From Rhodococcus sp. AW25M09 (GTDB taxonomy: Bacteria; Actinomycetota; Actinomycetes; Mycobacteriales; Mycobacteriaceae): DNA of 64,000 nucleotides. The translations under genes and the position numbers were made by a program. Positions 43,083 through 51,396 of the stretch are shown one piece after another (within the stretch, counting starts at the first letter, position 1; every line of letters begins with the position of its first letter). The notes under the pieces are model-generated. The model was given only the letters and a program-made list of their open reading frames with translations. It ran no database searches and had not been told where the DNA came from. The DNA is taken from contig NZ_CAPS01000005.1 in NCBI RefSeq assembly GCF_000333955.1, positions 1-64,000 of the forward strand. The letters are read 5' to 3'.

Positions 43083-44041
43083 GTCTGCCGACTTCCTCGG
43101 TCGTCATCTGCGCGTACACATCGGCTCGATGGTCAGAGCTCAGCGCTGCTGTTCGCGCCGTTCTCGGCCAGACGGTTTCTGCCGACGAACTGATCCTCGT
43201 CATCGATCACAATGCGCAGCTGGCCGAACGCGCACGCACCGAATTCCTACCGCTGCACCAGACCGTGAACGTGGTGGAGAACAACCATCCTCGCGGCCTG
43301 TCCGGTGCGCGCAACACCTCGCTGGACCTCGCGACCGGTGACATCGTCGTCTTCCTGGACGACGACGCGTCACCGCGCACCACAGAGTGGCTCGGAGCCA
43401 TTCTGTCCCATTACTCGGACGATGCCGTGTACGCCGTCGGGGGCTCTGCATACCCGGTATGGCCGGACAAACGTCCGGCCTTCTTACCGGCCGAGGTAGT
43501 AGGTGAACCCGGCGAACTCGATTGGGTCGTCGGGTGCACCTACCGCGGGCAGCCCACGGAAGTCGCTCAGGTCCGCAATCTCATGGGCGCGAACATGTCG
43601 TTCCGCCGCGACCCCATCGTCGCGCTCGGTGGATTCGTCTCCGGCATCGGCCGCATCGGGCGAGTTCCGCTCGGTTGCGAGGAGACGGAACTGTGCATCC
43701 GTCTGCGCCAGAATCACCCCGACGCACAGATCGTGTTCGACCCTTCGATCGTCGTCGATCACACGGTCAGCGCAGACCGCACTCGACCGCGCTACCTCAT
43801 CACGCGCAGCTATGCCGAGGGTGTGTCGAAAGCGGCAATCGCCCGTTTGATCGGAGCCGAGGACGCGCTGTCCTCCGAACGTGCCTACACCGCCAAGATC
43901 CTGCCTCGCGCGGTCGGCCGAGAGACCAGTGCTGCGGCGCGCGGCAACCCTGCGCGGGCCTGGGGCGCGATGGCAGTGGTAGCAAGCGTCGGTGCCGCCG
44001 GAATCGGTTATGCCCGAGGCAAACTCAGCACGAGCCGCTAG
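43079..44041 (+). CDS. GT2-family glycosyltransferase
   Basis: A 320-residue GT-A enzyme from GTG 43079: TSSVVICAYTSARWSELSAA, GLSGARNTSLDLATGDIVVF and the DDD motif in FLDDDASPRTTEWL. NLMGANMSFRRDPIVALGGF and the LGCEETELCIRLR acid motif complete the active site. The same motif set occurs in the GT2 of the 12.9-kb operon. It overlaps the previous GT2 gene. Its stop lies 6 bases before the palindromic junction element shared with the convergent GH2 gene. Donor and acceptor unknown. Confidence 0.87.
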   Translation: MSLPTSSVVICAYTSARWSELSAAVRAVLGQTVSADELILVIDHNAQLAERARTEFLPLHQTVNVVENNHPRGLSGARNTSLDLATGDIVVFLDDDASPRTTEWLGAILSHYSDDAVYAVGGSAYPVWPDKRPAFLPAEVVGEPGELDWVVGCTYRGQPTEVAQVRNLMGANMSFRRDPIVALGGFVSGIGRIGRVPLGCEETELCIRLRQNHPDAQIVFDPSIVVDHTVSADRTRPRYLITRSYAEGVSKAAIARLIGAEDALSSERAYTAKILPRAVGRETSAAARGNPARAWGAMAVVASVGAAGIGYARGKLSTSR

Positions 44042-44047
44042 CGACAC

Positions 44048-44087
44048 GTGCACGGTAGTTCGTAGCGCACTACGAACTACCGCTCAC
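44048..44087. repeat. Palindromic junction element, copy C
   Basis: Left arm GTGCACGGTAGTTCGTAG (44048-44065), loop CGCA, right arm CTACGAACTACCGCTCAC (44070-44087); 16 of 18 positions pair. The stop codon of the minus-strand GH2 gene is the first triplet of the right arm. The arms belong to the same family as copies A and B (GTGAGYGGNANTTCGTAG). Confidence 0.78.
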
Positions 44088-46508
44088 GACCTTCGGAGCC
44101 ACCGACGCGCGGTCCACGGAGTTGAGCGCTCGAACATGGCCTCGCGGTGCACTCCCGCCACGGCTGACGAGGGTCAGCCTGCGGGGCTCGTCGGGTGCCA
44201 GGTGGAACCACGAGTCCGACACCTCGAAGCCGTCGACGTCGACGCAGACGTACTGCGCCGCCCAGTCCGACCGCACCGTCAATTCCCATGTACCAGTGCT
44301 TTTTTCGATGACCTCGGCAGTCAGACCCACCGTGTTCTGCCGACTCTGCGGGCCGACGAGCGCAGTGGTTCGCGCCACCTCGACGCCACCGCCGTCGAGG
44401 AACAGCACGGTGATGGCCGAATAGGTTCGACCACCGAAGCGGTACGCATGATTGACGTCGGTGAACGCGCCGACGATGGAGTCCACAGTCAGTTCGATCG
44501 AATCGTTCGCGTCGACGCTCACCGCCACCTCGAAGTCGTGGCTACCTCGAGAAGCGTGCAGCACCACTCGAATCGTGCCCGAGCGTGCCGGTCCGTCGTT
44601 GACCAGTTCCACCGAGTACCCGTCGAGTCCGTTGTCGGACAGCAGCAGTGCCACGGGAGCGCTCGCTCTCGCCAACGCATAGAACGGAGCCTTGGCAATA
44701 CCAGCGGTGTCGATGATGCCCCAGCCGGCACCGGGCACGGTATCGCGGAGCGTCAGCACGAGAGCTCCGGAGCACCCGGAGGAAGCACGACGCCAATGCC
44801 CGAACGCCTCGGTGAATGCTTCGACCGTGGCGGCTCTGCCGTAGTCGAGGTACAGCTCCGCGTCGTCCCGGCGGATCGAGTGCGGATCGACGCCGAAGAT
44901 CTCGCGCACGTAATGATCGCGCACGTCCTCGAAGTCCCAGGACGAGCCGCGATCGCGAGGAACAGCAGCCTTCCACTCCGGGTGGTGACCGGCAACGGCC
45001 GCGGACCCGAAGAATTTCTCCACCGACGCACGCTCCGGGGGCACCGCGAACGCCAGACACTCCGCTGCGAAACGTACGCCGGCACTGCGAATATCGGACA
45101 GCGGACGGAGATATCCACCGACACCGAAGTAATGGGCGATGCCGTCACCCACATGGGTGTGCAGTTCCCCCTCCACGCTGGACGGGCTCGACGTCACGTA
45201 GGCCACGGCAGGCAGGCGATCGGCAATGAACTCCGGTAAAACACTGTCCAGCATCATCATTCGTTGCCCGTCGGCAGCGAGACCCAGCATCGTCGGTTGT
45301 TGCTGCGTCTCGCTTCCGCCACTGACGACCATCAGGGACGGGTTCGCCGACACAGTATCGGCGAACGCGTCGAGCTCGCGCGCGACCGAAGCAGTGAAGA
45401 CCTCGTCGGTGGGTGGGTCGACCGTGCCGAACATGACGTCCTGCCACACCATGATGCCCAGTTCTGCACACAGCGACCAGAATTCGGGCTGCTCGTACAC
45501 CAGGGTGCCGACCACCCGCACCATGTTCAGGCCCGCCTGCCGGAGCTGTTCGAGCGCAGCCCGCAGGTCCGCCTCCGACGACCACAGCCGCACCGGGTTC
45601 GGCGGCGTCCAGGTTCCGCCGCGGCAGAAGACGTCCTCGCCGTTGACGACGAGTTGCGCGCCGCCCGCCGTGCGGTCCAGCTCCACCGTCCGAAACCCGA
45701 CGACTCCGATGGGGTGGACGGTGCCGTCGATCTCGAGTGCGACGCGATATGTTCGTGGCCGGCCGTGCGTGTGCGGCCACCAGAGTTCGACGTTCGGCAG
45801 CGTCAGAGACGAGTCGATGCGGTCGACCGAACCGAGCTCGACTGTGTGAACCAAAGACTTGTCGTCGTAGATCAGAACTCGAGCCACGCCCGGATGCTCC
45901 AACTCGGCGCGCAGAACCACGATGCCGTCGGTACCGGACACCGCCGTCGACAGTTCTCTGCGACGAACCTCGGGGATCGCCGTCATCGTCACCGGCCGCC
46001 ACGGTCCGACTGGTACCGGCAGCGGACCGTACACGGGTGCACGTCCCAGCATTGTCGTACGCTCGTGCCGAAGACCCTGCGCGGCGATCATCGAGGAGCG
46101 CCAGCGGCCCCGGGGACGCCGAGACTTCAGTTGCGAGGCAAGCGATTCGATGTGGATGGCAATGCGGACGCTGGTGCCGCAGTCGGCCAGATCGACGGTC
46201 TCGGGAACGAACATCGACGTCACCGCCGTGCGGTGCACACCGTCTATCCAGATGTGGGCACGAGTGGCGATGCCGCCGAACGTCACTCGCGCCCGACGAT
46301 GATCAGGGGTGGGAACCTCGGCGACGAACCACCAATCGTGCTCGTCCGGGTTCGCCGCGCCGACAGTGTCTTTCAGCGCACTCGCCACGGTGCCCGGAAC
46401 CATGGCGTCGAACCAGTCGAGACCGGCCGGCAAATCGCCGGGGTCGAGAACGGAACCGGCGTCGGTTCGGGCCAGCCGCCACCGAACGCCGTCGAGCAGA
46501 TCGATCAC
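44070..46508 (-). CDS. GH2-family glycoside hydrolase (beta-mannosidase-like)
   Basis: An 812-residue protein from GTG 46508, which overlaps the stop of the DUF1839 gene (GTGA). N-terminal sugar-binding domain (WFDAMVPGTVASALKD, DEHDWWFVAEVP), an immunoglobulin-like middle (LWWPHTHGRPRTYRV) and a TIM-barrel with GGTWTPPNPVRLWSSEADLR, NMVRVVGTLVYEQPEFW. The acid/base glutamate is likely in VVSGGSETQQQ and the nucleophile in RFAAECLAF. This is the layout of beta-mannosidases, though WNGNNE-type residues are changed. There is no signal peptide, so it probably acts inside the cell. It may trim or recycle the glycan of this cluster. Confidence 0.8.
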   Translation of the reverse strand: MIDLLDGVRWRLARTDAGSVLDPGDLPAGLDWFDAMVPGTVASALKDTVGAANPDEHDWWFVAEVPTPDHRRARVTFGGIATRAHIWIDGVHRTAVTSMFVPETVDLADCGTSVRIAIHIESLASQLKSRRPRGRWRSSMIAAQGLRHERTTMLGRAPVYGPLPVPVGPWRPVTMTAIPEVRRRELSTAVSGTDGIVVLRAELEHPGVARVLIYDDKSLVHTVELGSVDRIDSSLTLPNVELWWPHTHGRPRTYRVALEIDGTVHPIGVVGFRTVELDRTAGGAQLVVNGEDVFCRGGTWTPPNPVRLWSSEADLRAALEQLRQAGLNMVRVVGTLVYEQPEFWSLCAELGIMVWQDVMFGTVDPPTDEVFTASVARELDAFADTVSANPSLMVVSGGSETQQQPTMLGLAADGQRMMMLDSVLPEFIADRLPAVAYVTSSPSSVEGELHTHVGDGIAHYFGVGGYLRPLSDIRSAGVRFAAECLAFAVPPERASVEKFFGSAAVAGHHPEWKAAVPRDRGSSWDFEDVRDHYVREIFGVDPHSIRRDDAELYLDYGRAATVEAFTEAFGHWRRASSGCSGALVLTLRDTVPGAGWGIIDTAGIAKAPFYALARASAPVALLLSDNGLDGYSVELVNDGPARSGTIRVVLHASRGSHDFEVAVSVDANDSIELTVDSIVGAFTDVNHAYRFGGRTYSAITVLFLDGGGVEVARTTALVGPQSRQNTVGLTAEVIEKSTGTWELTVRSDWAAQYVCVDVDGFEVSDSWFHLAPDEPRRLTLVSRGGSAPRGHVRALNSVDRASVAPKVVSGSS

Positions 46509-47509
46509 GCCGCCAAAGCACCCGCAACGAGATCCATGGCTGCTGTCCAATTCTTACTCATCTCGATCAGCGGCTCGTCGAGCACCACGTCCCGGCCACG
46601 TGCCGCGCGCGCCATCCGGAATTGCACGGCTTTGGCACCGGAGGCGGCGTCGCGAAAGTGCCGCGCCGCGGTGGCCGCGCCCGTCACGCCGCGGCCCTCG
46701 AGATATTCCACATAGTTGGCCGCGAGTTCTGCAGTGGCCCCGAATTGACGAAGTAGTCCGAACGACCACAGGTGGAATGCGTCTGTTCCCGCAGTTTGCA
46801 CGAGGGGGATGTCGGCGACGACGCGCCGGGCCAACGCGTCGACCGGATTCCCCGGTGCCCGACGGGCCATATGCGCGCGAGCGACGTCGAGGTCTCGGTC
46901 ACCGACACCCGCGTCGAGTACGGCGGTGTCCACTCGAATCTGTTCGACGTAGGGCAGCAATACCTCGGCATGCGGCGCGGGAGCGAGGTTGAATATCCCG
47001 TCGAAGTCGGCTCCGGTGAGCTCGAAGTAGCCGCGGTTGTGGAAGTAGCCCATCACCTTGTCCTCGTGGTTGACGAGGTTCGGCACGATGGTGGTCTTGG
47101 TGTGCTGGTTTCGGTAGCTGGTGCCGGCGGTGTCGGGCAGCCAGAAGCCGTCGACTTCGACGGTGACATGAATGCCGTCTTCCAGGCCTTCGACGACGTG
47201 CTCGAGCACTGGTCGCCACACGTTCATCTCGGCAACACCGATGCCGTAGAGAGTGCGCAGATCCTCGGGCACGATCTTCACGAAGTCCCATTGCCGACCG
47301 TCGCATCCGGCACTCAACACGAAGGCGAGAGCGGGAGTGGGGTCGGCACCGAAGGAATGCAGTACCTCGATCCACAGGTCGACGTAACAGTTGGTTTCGG
47401 TCCAGATGCGATCGTGATTGTGAATCGGGTGGGGTCGGTAGCTGATGGGGTCGAGTTCGAGAACACGTAGCCCGTCCCTGAGCCTGTCCAGCACTGCATC
47501 GTTCGACAT
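46505..47509 (-). CDS. DUF1839 family protein, possible carrier-dependent transferase
   Basis: A 334-residue protein with HPIHNHDRIWTETNCYVDLW, IEVLHSFGADPTPALAFVLS, DFVKIVPEDLRTLYGIGVAE and TSYRNQHTKTTIV, which I recognise as DUF1839. No function is established. The Cys-containing helix NCYVDLWIEVLHSFG followed by PEDLRTLYGI resembles the N-terminal papain-like fold of BtrH, the enzyme that moves an acyl side chain from a carrier protein to an aminoglycoside. With an ACP and an amino acid:ACP ligase in the same locus, I infer that it may transfer the aminoacyl group to a sugar. The GTGA overlap with the GH2 gene supports a joint role. Promoter presumably in the 359-base gap upstream. Confidence 0.75.
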   Translation of the reverse strand: MSNDAVLDRLRDGLRVLELDPISYRPHPIHNHDRIWTETNCYVDLWIEVLHSFGADPTPALAFVLSAGCDGRQWDFVKIVPEDLRTLYGIGVAEMNVWRPVLEHVVEGLEDGIHVTVEVDGFWLPDTAGTSYRNQHTKTTIVPNLVNHEDKVMGYFHNRGYFELTGADFDGIFNLAPAPHAEVLLPYVEQIRVDTAVLDAGVGDRDLDVARAHMARRAPGNPVDALARRVVADIPLVQTAGTDAFHLWSFGLLRQFGATAELAANYVEYLEGRGVTGAATAARHFRDAASGAKAVQFRMARAARGRDVVLDEPLIEMSKNWTAAMDLVAGALAA

Positions 47510-47868
47510 GAAGCCTCTCCTACCGGATCAGATGTCGGACGGTCCCCGAGCCGCATTTGTCCGTATTACGTGTATTCAGACTTCTAATCCTAACGACTCG
47601 GTCTGTTCCTCGCATCGAATCGAGCGGTAGGATTGTTTTTGCCGAGGCAAACTACTTTCTGGACCACCACCTCGACAAAAGCGGTATCGGCCCCCTGAAA
47701 CGGGGGCGAATCACACAGCGAACAGTCGGTTCCGCGCCGGTAATGTCGGTGCGCAGCTTGTTCGTGATGACACTTGCATAATGGCTCTGAGCTGGGCACA
47801 TGCCGAGTGTAGACAACACCCGACACATCCATGCCCAACTCGGGCACACAACAGGAGGTACGAAGGCG
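47510..47868. other. 359-base gap between DUF1839 and the EEP gene
   Basis: An AT-richer stretch near 47565-47660 should hold the DUF1839 promoter; AATCCTA (near 47586) and TAGGATT (near 47628) are inverted copies about 34 bases apart. A small GCCCCC/GGGGGC hairpin lies at 47690-47707. CATAAT at 47777-47782 could be a -10 for the EEP gene. No coding sequence is convincing. Confidence 0.4.
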
Positions 47869-48807
47869 ATGCGCCGTTTCGTTCGTAGCGCAGCGCTGGT
47901 CATCGGCTGGACTCTGATCGCAGTCACTCTTGGAATTTTTGCCGTCAGGCAAGCAGGTGTAACGGAGATCACTTTCGTTGCATTGGTTGTCGGCGCGCCA
48001 TATATCGGTGTTCTGTCTCTCGCTGCGGTGATCCTGTTCGCTGCCGCTCGCTCGCGGATCGGATCGGCCGCTGCCCTCGTTCTCACACTTGCCGTCGTCG
48101 GCGTGCAGGTGCCGATGTTCCTGGCCGACGGGCCGGACAACTCCGGACCCGAGCTGTCGCTACTCACCATCAACGCGGCACACGGCGAGGCCGACGCGGC
48201 AGCCATCGTCGCCGCGGTCCGTGACAACGACGTCGACGTCCTGGCAGTACAGGAGTTGACTCCCGAGGAAGTGACCGATCTCCAGGCGGCGGGCATCGAC
48301 GACATGCTCCCGTTCTCTTTCAAAGCTGCACTACCGGTGGCCGACGGTACCGGCCTGTGGAGCCGCACACCGCTGACCGATGGCACCCGTCTCGACAATT
48401 TCGGATTCGTGCCGGTCCAAGCTCGAACCACCGTCGACGGGCAGGATCTGACTCTCGTCTCGTTCCATGCGATGTCGCCCGCCACACCCCGACACACCGC
48501 CGAATGGGATGCCGACCTGGCCAGAATGCGGTCGATCATGGAGACCTACCAGGGCACCGTGCTCGTCGCCGGCGATTTCAACGCCACCAACGACCACCGA
48601 CAGTTCCGTAGGTTGGCGTCCACACCGTTCTCCGACGCAGCCGACGCGGCGGGCGCTGGACTGTTCCGTACGTTTCCGTCGGAGCGGCCGCTCGCGCGCC
48701 TCGATCACCTTGTGACGAGCAGCAACGTTGCTGCCCGGTCGGTCCGGCCGTTGGCGATTCCGGACAGCGATCACCTGGCTGTTCTCGCAGAGGTACAACT
48801 GCCCTGA
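47869..48807 (+). CDS. Membrane-anchored endonuclease/exonuclease/phosphatase-family protein
   Basis: A 312-residue protein from ATG 47869, with AGGAGGT upstream. Three membrane helices in the first 110 residues (ALVIGWTLIAVTLGIFAV, ITFVALVVGAPYIGVLSLAA, AALVLTLAVVGVQVPMFLA) precede an EEP domain: LSLLTINAAHG (metal Asn), VLAVQELTPEE (metal Glu), DLTLVSFHAMSP (catalytic His), VLVAGDFNATNDH and SDHLAVLAEV (final Asp-His). The domain faces outward. EEP proteins of this type include DNases, sphingomyelinases and lipid phosphatases; which applies cannot be told. It is convergent with Hsp70-like paralogue 5. Confidence 0.83.
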   Translation: MRRFVRSAALVIGWTLIAVTLGIFAVRQAGVTEITFVALVVGAPYIGVLSLAAVILFAAARSRIGSAAALVLTLAVVGVQVPMFLADGPDNSGPELSLLTINAAHGEADAAAIVAAVRDNDVDVLAVQELTPEEVTDLQAAGIDDMLPFSFKAALPVADGTGLWSRTPLTDGTRLDNFGFVPVQARTTVDGQDLTLVSFHAMSPATPRHTAEWDADLARMRSIMETYQGTVLVAGDFNATNDHRQFRRLASTPFSDAADAAGAGLFRTFPSERPLARLDHLVTSSNVAARSVRPLAIPDSDHLAVLAEVQLP

Positions 48808-48821
48808 ATAACGCGCTCCGG

Positions 48822-50195
48822 TCAGAAGCGCGGTAGCTCGATGACCGGTACCGGCGGCAACTGAATCTGCGGCAACTGAATCTGCGGAAGGCCGGGAATC
48901 AGAGGTGGCGGAGCGGGTGCAGGCGCGGGAGCTGCGGGCGGCACGTAAGCCGGCTCGGAATTGGTGCGAGCCGGGGCCTGGGCAGCCTCGGTGGTCGGCG
49001 CCGCAGTGGTGGTTGAGGGCGGCGCAGTGGTGGGCGGCACGGTTGTTCTCGGCGTGGTCGGGACCGCGGTGATCGGAACCGTCGTGTCCACAGGCGCGCT
49101 CGTCGGTTCCGTCGCACCACCGCCGTAACCGAGAGACAAGCCCAGAGCAGCGACAGCCACCAGACCGCCCGCGACGAGGACCGCGCCGCGGACCTTGCGC
49201 TTGGAGTCGGCCGGCCCTTCGGCTGCGGGCTCTGGGCTCAACCACTCCGGAGCCCCGGACAGCGAGGCGGGCTCGGCTGCGGACTGCCGGACGCCCTGTG
49301 CAGGTGCCGGGGCGGGGGCAGCTCGACGCGCCGCGTCGGCCACCGGAGTCGCCAGAAGCGCCGCGCCGCGGGCTGCCACCGATTCCGGATCGGCCGGCGT
49401 GATGACCGGCAGGCCGATCCACGCGTCGAGAATCGAACCGACCAGCGGAATGCGCGCTCCGCCACCGATGAGGACGAGCGCGTCCACGTGTTTGGGTGAC
49501 CGGCTGATGACATCGCGTACCAACCGCGCCGAGTATTCGATCGGAACGGTCACCAGCGACTCGAACGCTTCGCGTGAGATCAGGATGACCCCGCCGTCGC
49601 CGGGTAGGCACACGGCACCGCTGGTGGAAAGCTGTTCCTTGGCCACCCGGCAGCGTGCGGTGAACTCGCTCAGCTCCTGATTGTCGGCTATGTCGACGCC
49701 CTGCTTAGCGAGCTGATTGTCCGAGATGAGTCGATCGAAGTCGTCACCGCTGATGTCGATGGTGCGCTCGGCGAGCAGAACTTGACCGGTACCGCGGTCG
49801 ATGACACTGATCGTCAAACCGGAGCTGCCGAGGTCGTAGATTCCGACTGTGCCGAAGTGTCCCAGCTCGCCCGACGCCTCGAGGTACTGCAACGCTGCCC
49901 TGGCCTCGGGAACCAGTCGATAGTTGTAGAGCCGCTGACTGGCCATCGCCTGCTGGATCTCGCCGAACTGCTGCTGATCGCGGTATGCGACGCCGGTCGC
50001 CTGCACCGGACCACCGTCGCCCGGTTGCGAGAGCACAACCCCGATCGATTCGGCGGCCAGATCTTCGGCTCGCTCCCAGTAGGCATCGACGGTGTCATGG
50101 TGAAAACCCATGCGACCGGAGTTCTGAGGGCGCACGTCAGGTCGAGCCATGCGAACCGCACTGGCCCCCACCGACACACCGAGAACTTCGGTCAT
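48822..50195 (-). CDS. Hsp70-like actin-fold ATPase with membrane anchor (paralogue 5)
   Basis: A 457-residue protein, the shortest of the five. The ATPase motifs are LGVSVGASAVRMARP (phosphate-1), VGIYDLGSSGLTISVID (phosphate-2), CRVAKEQLSTSG and ALVLIGGGARIPLVG with ESVAARGAALLA. The fold lacks part of subdomain II and the whole substrate-binding domain. A membrane helix lies near 335-355 (GAVLVAGGLVAVAALGLSLG), then an outside Thr/Pro tail ending in LPQIQLPQIQLPPVPVIELP. It is closest to paralogue 3. It is flanked by the EEP gene (convergent) and a low-molecular-weight phosphatase (divergent). Function unknown. Confidence 0.8.
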   Translation of the reverse strand: MTEVLGVSVGASAVRMARPDVRPQNSGRMGFHHDTVDAYWERAEDLAAESIGVVLSQPGDGGPVQATGVAYRDQQQFGEIQQAMASQRLYNYRLVPEARAALQYLEASGELGHFGTVGIYDLGSSGLTISVIDRGTGQVLLAERTIDISGDDFDRLISDNQLAKQGVDIADNQELSEFTARCRVAKEQLSTSGAVCLPGDGGVILISREAFESLVTVPIEYSARLVRDVISRSPKHVDALVLIGGGARIPLVGSILDAWIGLPVITPADPESVAARGAALLATPVADAARRAAPAPAPAQGVRQSAAEPASLSGAPEWLSPEPAAEGPADSKRKVRGAVLVAGGLVAVAALGLSLGYGGGATEPTSAPVDTTVPITAVPTTPRTTVPPTTAPPSTTTAAPTTEAAQAPARTNSEPAYVPPAAPAPAPAPPPLIPGLPQIQLPQIQLPPVPVIELPRF

Positions 50196-50392
50196 TACCT
50201 GCCTTTTGTCGACATCCCCGTGAACCCACGCCGAGACCCGATGTCACGAACGAGTCTCGATCCCCCGATTGCACACTGTAGCGCGTCCCGCGACTGCGTC
50301 GCAGCGCTGTCGTTGCCGAGCTGTCCGGCCTACTCCGCACACTCCGCTCGTGTGCCCTGCTGGGCACCGTTCGACACCACTACAGTTGCGGC

Positions 50393-50902
50393 ATGCGCGT
50401 TCTGTTCGTCTGCACCGGGAACATCTGCCGCTCGCCGACTGCGGAGCGCCTTGCTGCTGCCTTCGCCGCGGAAGGGGGGTTCGAGCTGACCGCGAGCAGT
50501 GCCGGAACCCAGGGCTTGACCGGACACGCGATGGACCCGACTGCCGCGATGGTCCTCTCCCACCTCGGAGGCGATCCGGACGGATTCGTCGCCCGACGCC
50601 TCACACCGGCGATCGCGACAGAAGCCGACTTGGTCCTGACGATGACAGCGGCTCACCGCGATGCCGTTCTCGCCCTCGCACCACGGCAGATGCGTCGCAC
50701 GTTCACCTTGCTCGAGGCGTACGGTCTGACCGCCGCCTCGGGCGCGCAGTCGGTCGGCGCTCTCGCCGACGCGCGAGCGGTACACCGCGTCGACACGCTC
50801 GATATCGGTGATCCCTACCGCCGCGAGGAGTCGGAGTACGAACGGGCCGGGGAGTTGATCGCCGAGGCGCTACCGACCGTCCTGCGGTTGTCGACCGAGT
50901 GA
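50393..50902 (+). CDS. Low-molecular-weight protein-tyrosine-phosphatase-family protein
   Basis: A 169-residue protein with the P-loop VCTGNICRSPTAERL (Cys7 nucleophile, Arg13) and the general-acid Asp in TLDIGDPYRREESEY. Length and motif order match LMW-PTPs. Such enzymes often dephosphorylate tyrosine kinases of polysaccharide export or act as secreted effectors; the nearby glycan cluster makes the former attractive, but no tyrosine kinase gene is in the window. TACAGT 7 bases before the ATG could be a -10 of a nearly leaderless message. Confidence 0.88.
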   Translation: MRVLFVCTGNICRSPTAERLAAAFAAEGGFELTASSAGTQGLTGHAMDPTAAMVLSHLGGDPDGFVARRLTPAIATEADLVLTMTAAHRDAVLALAPRQMRRTFTLLEAYGLTAASGAQSVGALADARAVHRVDTLDIGDPYRREESEYERAGELIAEALPTVLRLSTE

Positions 50903-50991
50903 GCGTCGCCTCCCATCGTTTCACTCGCTGAGGTAACGTTCTCGCATCATTGCCGACCATCCGGGTTCGGCCACGGCGTTAGGGTCTGGGC

Positions 50992-51387
50992 ATGCGCGAC
51001 AGAATGATCGCGTTCGCAGCTGTGGCCAGTGCAGGAGTGGCCGTTGCCGTCGGATTGACTATCGGCGCCATGGGTGGCGCATTCGACGATACGAGTCAGA
51101 CGGTTCGCCCGCCCGCACTGAAGTCGGACAACCTGAACTCGGTGTCGACGACACCGACCTCGACGATCGTCATCGTGCCCCCGTCTCCCACCTGGCGGGT
51201 TGCAGAGCCCACCACCCCCCGTCCTACGACAACCACCCCGGACCGGTCCGAGACGACGACGACGACGACCCGAAGCTCGCGCCGCACCACCAAGCCCGAA
51301 CGAACGACCGAACCCGACCGAACGACCACGTCGGAGGACACCTCGGACGAAGAGACCACCACCACGGAGTCCGATTCCGAACCCTAG
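50992..51387 (+). CDS. Membrane-anchored Thr-rich small protein
   Basis: A 131-residue protein with one N-terminal hydrophobic segment (MIAFAAVASAGVAVAVGLTI) and a Thr/Arg/Glu-rich outside tail (TTTPDRSETTTTTTRSSRRT). No domain is seen. The tail resembles those of the Hsp70-like membrane proteins of this window in composition only. TAGGGT shortly before the ATG may be a -10. It ends 9 bases before the convergent ABC transporter gene. Confidence 0.6.
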   Translation: MRDRMIAFAAVASAGVAVAVGLTIGAMGGAFDDTSQTVRPPALKSDNLNSVSTTPTSTIVIVPPSPTWRVAEPTTPRPTTTTPDRSETTTTTTRSSRRTTKPERTTEPDRTTTSEDTSDEETTTTESDSEP

Positions 51388-51396
51388 GCGTTCGGC

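Noticed and set aside
47690-47707. GCCCCC/GGGGGC hairpin as a terminator
   Set aside because: No gene ends upstream of it on either strand at a sensible distance, so I only mention it in the gap description.
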